A stretch of 64,000 nt of DNA. It comes from Limnoperna fortunei. Lineage: Eukaryota; Mollusca; Bivalvia; Mytilida; Modiolidae. Position 1 is the stretch's first letter; the number at the start of each line of letters is the position of its first letter. The DNA lies in contig OX104122.1 of NCBI GenBank assembly GCA_944474755.1, positions 8,209,223-8,273,222 of the forward strand. Direction: 5' to 3'. The position numbers and the translations under genes were made by a program. Under the pieces are notes generated by a model. It saw only the letters and a list, made by a program, of their open reading frames with translations, was not told where the DNA came from and searched no databases. Below, piece after piece: positions 32,364 to 42,324 of this stretch.

Positions 32364-33298
32364 CAGTAAAACCTGTATAAACCGGCTACCTATGGGGCCG
32401 ACAAATATGGCCGGTTTGGACAGTGGGCCGGTTTGTTCGGATTTGGAAAATCACCGGAAGTGAAGATGAAAAGGGGGTGTTTAAATGACTACGGACACAT
32501 TTGATGCACACTCGTTTTATGTGCACGGAAAACATGAAAGAAATATAATAAAATGTATTATATTTAATAAAACTTATAATACACACTGATATTTTATTGA
32601 TATACACGAGAGTAATAATTACTCAATAGTTTACCGCAAATACATGTCAGGGTTTCCTTGTCTTTTCTCCATTTTTTTCGCACGATAGTGTTCGCCGTAA
32701 GTGATTGCATAAGCAAATGAAACTACAGGTAACGATAATCTTTACTGTTTGCAAGTTTATCATGAATGCTATGTGTCGTAGCATATCCTCAGACTTAAAT
32801 CTTTAAGAGATCGTTTGGCGACGGAGTGTTACATCATCGTCAAATTTTCGCTCCCCATTTTTACTTTTGAAATTATTGGTCTTGAATACGATTCACATGT
32901 ATCTAAAACATTGGTTAATTAATATGATTCACTTTTGAAAAAGATGCAAATTATAAAAATCAAATTAATGGGTTTGAAAACAATTCACCTTTGTTGTACG
33001 CTTTGGTTCATTAATTAAATACGCCCTCAAGGAGACCTCGCAAGTCATGTAAATTACCTTGTTTAGATAGCTATCAATTGATCTGGTCATGTAAATTATT
33101 CGGTTTAAACAGGTAAATTTTAATCGAGGAATGTGTATTGGGACTGGACATAAGGGTCGTAATTCGGAATACACGAGGTCCGGTTTATACAGGTTAAATT
33201 AACAAAGGAATTTAAGGGGGGAAAATGGGACCTAAATTTTCGGCCGGAATCGACAAGGAACCGGTTTATTCAGGGGCCGGTTTTTAAAGGTTTTACTG
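32364..33298. mobile_element. Pogo/Tigger-like non-autonomous element nested in the CACTG element
   Basis: Ends CAGTAAAACCTGTATAAACC (left) and the inverse of CAGTAAAACCTTTAAAAACC (right), with CCGGTTT-rich subterminal sequence and TA on both sides (32362-32363, 33299-33300). 935 bp with no transposase. CAGTAAAACC-type ends with TA duplications are usual for pogo/Tigger elements. Confidence 0.82.
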
Positions 33299-33790
33299 TA
33301 GATAAAATTAATTCTATCAATGTCATGAATTTATGTCAGAATGTACTTTGAAAGGAAGCTACACTCATTCTCAAATAAAACATGACATACATTTTTCTTC
33401 AAGGCAATGGCTTAATGTATTTGAGCAAATGCACTTGTGTGTTAAAGTAGCAAAATCATGCAGAATTGTACAATTTTACAGTTATGCACATAAAACATCT
33501 GCCGATCCTGAATATAGCTGAAATAATTGCATGCTGGACGATCAACCATGCTCATGCGGTTGTTGTGTGCAATGAATTTTTAAATACGGTGCATGTTCTT
33601 GTCATACATACATATTGCTTTATTGTGTTATGTGGTCTTATACTTTCATTTCGTGTACTCAGGAACATAGTTATACAAGTCCCAGGTGTACTGCAAGCCC
33701 ATAAGGCATAAATAGCCGGGCACATGATGTTATAGTTTGTTTCAATGACATTCATATTCTGACAGCGTTTATTTGATAATACAAACCTTC

Positions 33791-33901
33791 TTAGGCAGTA
33801 ATCGATGAAGTACTGAAGGAATTCTCTGCACAAAGCTGGATTATTTCCGGCGCTGAAGTTTCATCACGGATTTTGTCTGTAATTCTTTCAACAACCTCCA
33901 T
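33791..33901 (-). other. Possible first exon (minus) inside the CACTG element
   Basis: An ATG in good context (GCCAAAATGG) opens 36 codons reading MEVVERITDKIRDETSAPEI, then IQLCAENSFSTSS and a stop. A GTTTGT follows as a possible donor. With segments B and C it may be a small gene carried by the transposon. Frames do not join cleanly, so the gene would be decayed or my exon limits are wrong. Confidence 0.3.
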
Positions 33902-34099
33902 TTTGGCGGCTGCTTTCAAACAAAGAAAACTAATGCGCCATCTGTCGGGGAGATAACTCGACACTTGTTCTGGATCGCTAAATGTTTATATTTTATACAG
34001 GATGGTATAAATATAGTTATACTAGTCCATGATTTATATTTAATGTAGAAATTAAAATATTTGGAGTGTTCTTGTTGATACGACTGGGACTAATATAGG

Positions 34100-34181
34100 C
34101 AATCTAATTAAAATTAAATCTTTACTGACTTGCCCCCCCCTTTTTGTTATTGTTATCGTGTGTTTAATTTTAATTAGATTG
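34100..34181. repeat. Small hairpin MITE, copy 1
   Basis: Inverted arms CAATCTAATTAAAATTAAA and its exact inverse surround a ~45-bp centre with a C-run. A related copy lies at 40278-40374. Sits inside the CACTG element. Confidence 0.75.
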
Positions 34182-34675
34182 AGGTTCTTGGATACTTAAT
34201 ATGAAAAAACTTGACATATCACCAGTGGAGGGTTTAAAAGGAAAGCGGGCACATAACGTTGTGAGACAGAGAGGGGGAATGGGGGGAGGGGTCACTACAA
34301 CATATCTCTTCAGGAATGAGATATTTCAAACGTAGATACATATTCTGCCTATAGAAACAATAAAAGATTTACACACATGATTAAAGTCAATTAAAGAACG
34401 TTTACCTATAAATTTACAAGACGGCATATGTTTGTAATTCATTATGTTCTATACCTAAACATGTTTAGGAGGAACATCACACTTTAATGAAAAATGAAAA
34501 TTATGTGTTCTAACCCTAAACATGTACGAAACTTAAGTGTTCTAGGTCTAAACATGTTTAAAATCCTAAATATGTTTAGAGTTAAACGTTTAGGGATAGA
34601 ACATAATCCTAAACACGTTTAGACTTAAACATGTTCTATTGACGTTCCAAGTCTAAACGCCATTTTTACAGTGTA

Positions 34676-34960
34676 CTATGTATTCAGATTGTAGCAATGA
34701 TCAAGAAAGCCTGAAAAGTCAACACAAGCTTGGTAGTCAGATGCAAATAATTCTACAATACGTTTGTGCTTATGTTTAAAAATACATTAACACCTGGAAA
34801 AAGACCACGATACTCCCAATACCTTTGTAAATTTAGATGTGGACACCACCGATTGCAGTTGGAGACGGGAAGGTGGCATAATGTACCACGAATAGATAGA
34901 CTGCGTCATCCCTGTGACTCCTCCGATACCAGATCATGTGATTAATTTTACTATTTATTC
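34676..34960 (+). pseudogene. Non-LTR retrotransposon relic, 3' part
   Basis: Continues the LINE interrupted at 29804. 34790-34920 reads GKRPRYSQYLCKFRCGHHRL, then QLETGRWHNVPRIDRLRHPC, the conserved C-terminal region after the reverse transcriptase thumb in Jockey/CR1-like LINEs. It is broken by stops. Confidence 0.78.
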
Positions 34961-35224
34961 AAATGTAAACATTTCAATAATGACAGAGAGAAATTGTTAC
35001 CTACACATCGATGTATGAACAGTCGTATCGAAGGACGTTTATTTGTTTGTGAGTGAGTCGAAATCGTTAATACATCGATGAATTACAGAAAATAAGCGTT
35101 TAATCCTATAGTGATTTCATGATGAAATACTTAATAGTGGTCACTAAATCGTAACTGGACAAGAATTTAGAAAAGTGTTGAAAAAGACTCACGGAAATTG
35201 ATACTCCGATTATTGTGACGTTGG

Positions 35225-35365
<141 letters not shown>

Positions 35366-35554
35366 GTACGTAAAACAAGTTGCCTTTGTCCTAGTAATCT
35401 TCAAGTTGAATGCTTTTATATTAACATTAATGTATTATGTATTTTTATTCGCGTGATACTTACATGTTTGTTTCTGGATATTGCCTAATGTCGAGTATAA
35501 GTGTTTTGCTAAGAAAAATCGTAAACAACTGACACAGGGGGCGTGGTTTAGATA

Positions 35555-35625
35555 TAGTTGGTTGGTTGAATATGGTTTAATTTCAGTTTCTTTTCAGCTA
35601 TATCGTAACGTCCAGGTTTTTGTTT
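35555..35625 (-). mobile_element. SINE tail fragment, antisense
   Basis: GGTTGGTTGAATATGGTTTA, then TTTTCAGCTATATCGTAACG and TCCAGGTTTTT, is the inverted SINE tail, followed by low-complexity T/G sequence. Confidence 0.5.
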
Positions 35626-37660
35626 TTGTTTGTTTGTTTCTTTATTTTTTTTCGGGGAGGGGGTGGTGGACAGCCGAATTACCAAGTAAACCCTCGTGTA
35701 AATTGATACGTACATTTCACATCCCTGTATATACCATTAAATGCTTTTTCGTGTCTCAGGGCTTTATTCTAGTTATCCTTGGCTTTGGTTAAGCTTCTTC
35801 TTCGACACTTATGCTTTTTATAAACAAATATTACCCATTCAACAAAAAACAAAAGTGTATATACCATCATATACATCATATAATCTTGATTTTGTACCGG
35901 AAAATGTAGTCGTGTATGTGTTACTGGTCATTTTTAGCGAATTGTTTGTTTGCTTGCTTAGTTTTTTTTTATGTGTGCTACTTTCATTTTAAACATAAAA
36001 AATGTTGCGAAAGGTTGTTCACAAATCTCGTTTTGTGGGGCTTTGGAATAAGCGGAACATGTTCGAAATACTGCCTGCTGTGTTTTAGCAAAAATTGGAA
36101 CAAATCTTCGAACAGTTGCGAGGGCTATATTTGTAAAACGCGATAAATATAGGTTCAATAATCTACTTATATAGATGAACTGAAGGCGTGACACATTAAA
36201 AAAATAAAATTTCAATAAAACAGACTGAGAGAGTTTCAAATTTAACAGAAAAGGTAGCAACAACAACACTTAAAAAAAATCATTTTTTTTCAATGTTGAC
36301 TTTTTTTTTGGTTCTTTAGGAAACACGTATTTTAACTTCTGATTCTTCTAGTCATATTTACATTGGAAACATATAAATTCTGTCAGAATGGGAACACTAT
36401 TGTCTGATTTGTTTGCTTGTACTTCAAAGTAGAAGGACGTCTATACTATTTTATTCATACACCAATGATTTTCTCACTACTTTACTTTTTTCCTAGCTTT
36501 AAAAAAGGCGCTGCCATTTACTTTGTGACGTCAGGACTTTCATTATTTACGTCACAATATCGGTCAACATGGAGTTTTTTATGCGTTTATAAGTCTTATA
36601 AATAAATGCCATGGCAGTAAAAGGGTTAGAAAATATTAATGAAAGTTATTGTTATATATTTATTAAACATGTCAAGATCATATTTTATTATTAACTTCCA
36701 TAACCAATGAAAAAATCGATATAATTTAAATGTTCACATCAAAATACCTGAAATATATGATAAAAAGGCCCTCTGGTAGAAATGGGGGTCTCGGGTTAAT
36801 ATGGGGTGTGATATAAAAAATCACCATATATTAACCTATTATTATTTCCCAATCACGTGACCGTGAAGGGAACGACATGCAATCTCTTGATAAAAAGTTA
36901 ACAGTGGATTAATTAATTCGAGACAAAACACGAGTACATAATGTAGTAAAGGTATAATAATTATTTAAAGAGTTGTAGTATATTATTTGTTTTGTGTGTT
37001 CAATTTGAAGTGTATTGTTAAAGCGTTCAACATCAAGCAATATAAACGTACTGTATGTTTTGCAGAGAAAACAGAAAAAGGATTTATTTTATAGTTTTCA
37101 GAAGTATGACATAGTTTGTAATATGACCGACATAAGTTCGCCATATTTTTTTTTTGACCAGGCAGATATTCATATTCGTCCTCTCGTGACAGGGTATCCA
37201 AAGTTACCTTCTCGTCCTTAAGCACTCCTGGTATTCCTGGTGACATTAAGGTCACTTGAATTATATGACAAATCAAATTTTGATGTAGAGAATAAATTCG
37301 CCGCGGACTTATACGGTATTCTGCATGTTTGTGTCTGAGGTAATCACAATGTTATAACGGTAGGCGTTTTAAAGAAAGCTATAAATACTCTTAAAAAACC
37401 GCATAGCTATGTTTTAAGTTATAAAAATACATTTTTAATAAGTATCAATTATAAATTAAAATGACAATTGAACCTTTTAAATGTACAGAAAATTTAAAAC
37501 GATTAGCGTCTTTTCCACAGATTAAAAACCAGTAATGTGTTTGTGGCACCAGTACACTAGCAATGTTTCTGGTCCTGTACAAATTGTGTCTGGCACCGGT
37601 ATACATACCTTTTTCATGGTACTATACAAATTATGTCTGTCACCGGTTTATCAACATTGT
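35626..37660. other. Intergenic, no gene supported
   Basis: Mostly AT-rich. A minus-strand open frame at 37276-36983 contains SPGIPGVLKDEKVTLDTL, then SREDEYEYLPGQKK. It looks non-random but matches no family I know and has no splice or start support. 37530-37640 has a loose duplication of GGCACCAGTACACTAGCAAT-like sequence. Confidence 0.3.
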
Positions 37661-39437
37661 ACATTACTGTCATACAAGTAAGTATTGTGCATAGGATAAG
37701 GACAGATCAGGAACCAGTCCTGGACAGTAGACAGAAGTGTACCAGATTCTGGAGAAGTCGACCTGTAAGTCGCAAAGGAAGCCAAACTGCTATTTACTGT
37801 CATACTAGTAAGTATTGTGCATAGGATAAGGACAGATCAGGAACCAGTCCTGGACAGTAGACAGAAGTGTACCAGATTCTGGAGAAGTCGACCTGTAAGT
37901 CGCAAAGGAAGCCAAACTGCTATTTACTGTCACAAAAGTAAGTATTGAGCATAGGATAAGGACGGACCAGGAACCAGTCCTGGACAGCAGACAGAAGTCT
38001 ACCAGATTCTGGAAAAATCGACCTGGCAAAGGAAGCCAAACAGCTATTTACTGTCATACATGTAAGTATTGAGCAATATAATAAGGACATATCAGGAACC
38101 AGTCCTGGACAGTAGACAGAAGTGTACCAGATTCTGGAGAAATCGACCTGGCAAAGGGAGCCAAACTGCTATTTAATGTCATACAAGTAAGTCTTGAGCA
38201 AAGGATAAGGACAGATCAGGAACCAGTCCTGGACAGTAGACAGAAGTGTACCAGATTCCGAAGAAATCGACCTGTCAAAGGAAGCCAAACTGCTATATAC
38301 TGTCATACAAGTAAGTATTGAGCACAGGATAGGGACAGATCAGGAACCAGTCCTGGACAGTAGACAAAAGTGTACCAGATTCTGGAAAAGTCGACCTGGC
38401 AAAGGAAGCCAAACTGCTATTTACTGTCATACAAGTAAGTATTGAGCATATGATAAGGACAGAAAAGGAACCTGTCCTGGACAGTAGACAGAAGTGTACC
38501 AGATTCTGGAGAAGTCGACCTGGCAAAGGAAGCCAAACTGCTATTTACTGTCACAAAAGTAAGTATTGAGCATAGGATAAGGACGGACCAGGAACCAGTC
38601 CTGGACAGTAGACAGAAGTGTACCAGATTCTGGAAAAATCGACCTGGCAAAGGAAGCCAAACAGCTATTTACTGTCATACATGTACGTATTGAGCAATAT
38701 AATAAGGACATATCAGGAACCAGTCCTGGACAGTAGACAGAAGTGTACCAGATTCTGGAGAAGTCGACCTGGCAAAGGAAGCCAAACTGCTATTTACTGT
38801 CACAAAAGTAAGTATTGAGCATAGGATAAGGACGGACCAGGAACCAGTCCTGGACAGTAGACAGAAGTGTACCAGATTCTGGAAAAATTGACCTGGCAAA
38901 GGAAGCCAAACAGCTATTTACTGTTAAACAAGTAAGTATTGAGCATAGGATAAGGACATATCAGGAACCAGTTCTGGACAGTAGACAGATGTGTACCAGA
39001 TTCTGGAGGAGTCGACCTGGCAAAGGAAGCCAAACTGCTATTTACTGTCATACAAGTAAGTCTAGGGTATAGGATAAGGACAGATCAGGAACCAGTCCTG
39101 TACAGTAGACAGAAGTGTACCAGATTCTGTAGAAGTCGATCTGGCAAAGGGAGCCAAACTGCTATTTAATGTCATACAAGTAAGTCTTGAGCATAGGATA
39201 AGGACAGATCAGGAACCAGTCCTGGACAGTACACAGAAGTGTACCAGATTCTGGAGAAGTCGACCTGTAAGTCTCAAAGGAAGCCAATCTGCTATTTACT
39301 GTCATACAAGTAAGTATTGAGCATAGGATAAGGACAGATCAGGAACCAGTCCTGGACAGTACACAGAAGTGTACCAGATTCCGGAGAAGTCGACCTGGCA
39401 AAGGAAGCCAAACTGCTATTTACTGTCATACAAGTAA
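37661..39437. repeat. About 125-bp minisatellite, about 14 copies
   Basis: The unit contains ACTGTCATACAAGTAAGTAT, then AGGATAAGGACAGATCAGGA, ACCAGTCCTGGACAGTAGAC and AGATTCTGGAGAAGTCGACC. Some units carry a small extra GTAAGTCGC segment, so periods vary from about 124 to 131 bp. Copies are highly similar, implying recent homogenisation. The last unit runs directly into an antisense SINE head. Confidence 0.95.
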
Positions 39438-39439
39438 GC

Positions 39440-39562
39440 CTTGTCAATTAAGATTGGAGTCGAGTACACCCTCTCCGCAGTAAGATTCGAACCTGCAAGT
39501 ATTGACAGACCACGTGATCAATTGTTGACAAACTAAATTAACTGCTCAGCCACCGAAGAACC
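39440..39562 (-). mobile_element. SINE head (tRNA-like), antisense, tail missing
   Basis: On the minus strand it reads TTCGGTGGCTGAGCAGTTAA (A box region), then GTGGTCTGTCAATACTTGCA and GGTTCGAATCTTACTGCGG (B box), then the start of the SINE middle. It is the complement in content of the head-less copies elsewhere. A C-run lies at its end. Confidence 0.7.
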
Positions 39563-40277
39563 CCCCCCCCCCAGGTCGCTTGGATTAAGGGTCTTGTATA
39601 ATCTATGGGTAACATAGTTTTTTGCCTGTCCTTTTGGTTGTAAATCCTTGTTTTATGTGTGTTTTTCCTCGCTACTTATCCTTGTTTAAAAATGCGACTT
39701 ATTGTCCAATCCGTGTTTGGGTTCTTTTTTTGTCCTTCCTTATGTTGGAAGTCATTGGCTAAATCATGATTAACCTTGTGTTTTGTGAGTCTCTATTCTG
39801 GAACAATTCTTATCAACTTAAACTACTCTTGTCGAGCGCACATCCCCTTGATTGCTGTGAGAATTACACATAGTTATTTAATTGATCTTATCAATGTTTA
39901 TCTAAATAGGTAAAAAAAAATAATAAACATTTGCAGCAATCCGGTTCATTACTTGTAAATCGATTCACCCCCCCCCCCCCAACATGTGTATAACCTCACT
40001 ATTGATTCCTGGAGGTAAACATACATGGAGACAAATCCAAATTAAGTTTTTTCTACATTAAAAAGACATTTATAGACCACAATAAACGTAGAGAGAATAA
40101 ATAAACTGGCCTGGATGTTATAATTTAAGGTTCATTTTGAGCTCGGTGTACTCGAATGGTGTAAAACACATATTATTGTTATCTCAATATTCTGATATTC
40201 TCAGTTTTGAAGTACAATTACACGTTTTTGTACACATGTTCGATGTCCATTGCTTAAAGTAAACCCCTATCTGAACG
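39563..40277. other. Intergenic, no gene seen
   Basis: AT-rich with a C-run at about 39967-39980. No coding or repeat signal beyond that. Confidence 0.35.
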
Positions 40278-40374
40278 CAATCTACTTAAAATTAAATCTT
40301 CAGTCACTTGCTCTCCCTTTTTGCGACATAGCAAAATGGGGGCGACAGATAAAAGTTTAATTTTAATTAGATTG
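40278..40374. repeat. Small hairpin MITE, copy 2
   Basis: Arms CAATCTACTTAAAATTAAA (40278-40296) and TTTAATTTTAATTAGATTG (40356-40374) match copy 1 at 34100-34181, with a related centre (CAGTCACTTGCTCTCCCTTT). 40375-40893 holds nothing further recognisable. Confidence 0.72.
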
Positions 40375-40938
40375 TAGCTGACGAAAATGTAGACTGATAG
40401 GTGTGTGATAGAAATGACCTTATTTTATAGCATGAATTTTTATAACATCTAAAGACAGTGGAATGAGATGACAGATCCGTGTTCAAAGTCCACCGTATTG
40501 CATATTTAGAGAGATCCCCGATGACTCGAGCTGTCCTTTCGCCAAGAAATAAGGATTTAAATGAGAGGGCAATTCAACAGGGAGAAGATGGCTAATTTAA
40601 CTGTTCCAATATATGTGTATTAACTTTAATGAAAATGACTTTTTCATTTTCATTTTAGGCATGCGTGCATGGAGTAGACTTATTCTTCTCATTGTCTATA
40701 ATAAAGCCAGAGTATCTCGATAGCCAATGATGCCTATACCACCTATGATAAACCAAGTCCCGTCCATGTTCCGTTTTGACGGTATAAAGCATGCAAATCA
40801 ACCTTGTAGATCATCAAATAAATACTGCTGTTTAGCTGGTTCAATAGTTTAAGAAAAGTGGACATTCTACAATTTCCTATAATTCTTGATGTTTAAATAA
40901 GCGAGTTCGCAGTTTCTTAATGCGCATGTGTATATTTT

Positions 40939-42295
40939 TGTAATCGCACTTTATGGCGTGGAAAATAAACAAAAAACAATTCCTCCCTAGGGTTCTGGAT
41001 AGTTTTATTTTATGAAGCAATGATGAATACTTAGACGAAGAAACCCTGTAATAAAATATCAACAATAAATAACAAGAATAAATATTTTACAATAATACAA
41101 CTATTCGATCTGCTAACTTTGTTAAAAATAATAACTCATTACACTATTTACACTAAATCGGTAGTATTAAACAACATATCAAATCAGTTGACAACTGCAA
41201 ATGAAAATCTCGCGTTTCATTTCTTTAACAACATACTTATTAGAAAATGTTAAAATGAAGCAAAAGCTAGCAATAAGCAATTACTGAAAACAAAATATAA
41301 AGCAGCTAAGCGTAACTATCAATGGAACGCAAATAAAGCTTATAAAGCGAAAAGAACAAATATTAAAATAAAAGCGGCTAAGCGAAACTCATTTCTTACC
41401 TCACATGAGGTGTAAAGGTTTGCCTCAAAAATATTTTACTGTCTGTTCCGCTAAGCCATGAATACCTGTACAACAAATAGTATAATACAATCATCTTGCT
41501 AAATAAGATGATAATGCATTTCAATGAAAATGGTCATAAAACAGTCGTTATTAAATAAATTATTAATAACTTTTAATTACACTTTCAGTCCCCAATTTTT
41601 CTACTCTAACATTCACCATTCGCTACGTTTTAATTAAAAATTCATCAAATTCGTCTTAATTCAGCTAATTAACCATTAATAACGTAAATGCTAAATTTAC
41701 CACTTAAAAGTTTAAATATCATATGCTCAATACACATTCTCACTCCGATGTCAAAATAATGAACGGGTAGCTCGTGCGTGAAAACAAATACATGCAAATT
41801 AAAAGTACGCTACTTAGTAATTCAAATATAGAGAAATCTAAATAGAAAACAAACCTCAACCATTGTAGTCTTTCTCTCAAAGTAAGTAAGTTGAAAACGA
41901 GTGAAATCAGTCAAAGAATATGCAGATAGCCAAAATATGCGTCTTTCCAGTAGGAAAAATAATATACAATTGAAGTATTAGGACAATAAGAAAAGACCGC
42001 CAAAAGAAATCTGACCAATCGGAAAAGATTCACCCAACTCAATCACCCGTAAAACCAATAGCATTTGAAGCTGTCAAAGTGAACAGATATCATAACTAAT
42101 AACTAACCATGTCAAAAATAGTCAGTGTCAAGTCAATGCAAACTTATAAACTAAAATCTACAATTAATGAAAAACACAAATACTGGAGTTTATTTGTATA
42201 ACATTTTTATTGTTTAATATTTAAATAAAAACCAAACGATATAAATTTAAAAATTCAACTTTATTATAATTTTGTAAATTCTACTGGCTACCACA
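40939..42295 (-). repeat. Gypsy-2 3' LTR
   Basis: 1357 bp. Plus-strand ends TGTAATCGCAC and GGCTACCACA. Just inside it (42296-42306) the minus strand reads GGGGGAGTA, a good polypurine tract. Confidence 0.94.
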
Positions 42296-42324
42296 TACTC
42301 CCCCAGCTGTGAAATGACGTCCCG

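Larger units (their letters stand above)
29806..34673. mobile_element. 4.9-kb CACTG-ended DNA transposon, probably non-autonomous
   Basis: The ends CACTGTAAAAA (29806) and its inverse TTTTTACAGTG (to 34673) are flanked by TA on both sides (29804-29805, 34674-34675). About 200 bp at each end is filled with short subterminal repeats such as CCTAAACATGTTTAGG in both orientations. Removing the element with one TA rejoins the interrupted LINE frame (DNPT to MYSDCS). No transposase motif was found inside, and a pogo-like element is nested in it. CACTG ends with subterminal repeats suggest an EnSpm/CACTA- or Chapaev-type superfamily, but the 2-bp TA duplication leaves this open. Confidence 0.82.

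Noticed and set aside
36983..37276. Minus-strand 97-codon frame with SPGIPGVLKDEK and DEYEYLPGQ
   Set aside because: Looks non-random but matches nothing I recognise and lacks start, splice or neighbouring exon evidence.
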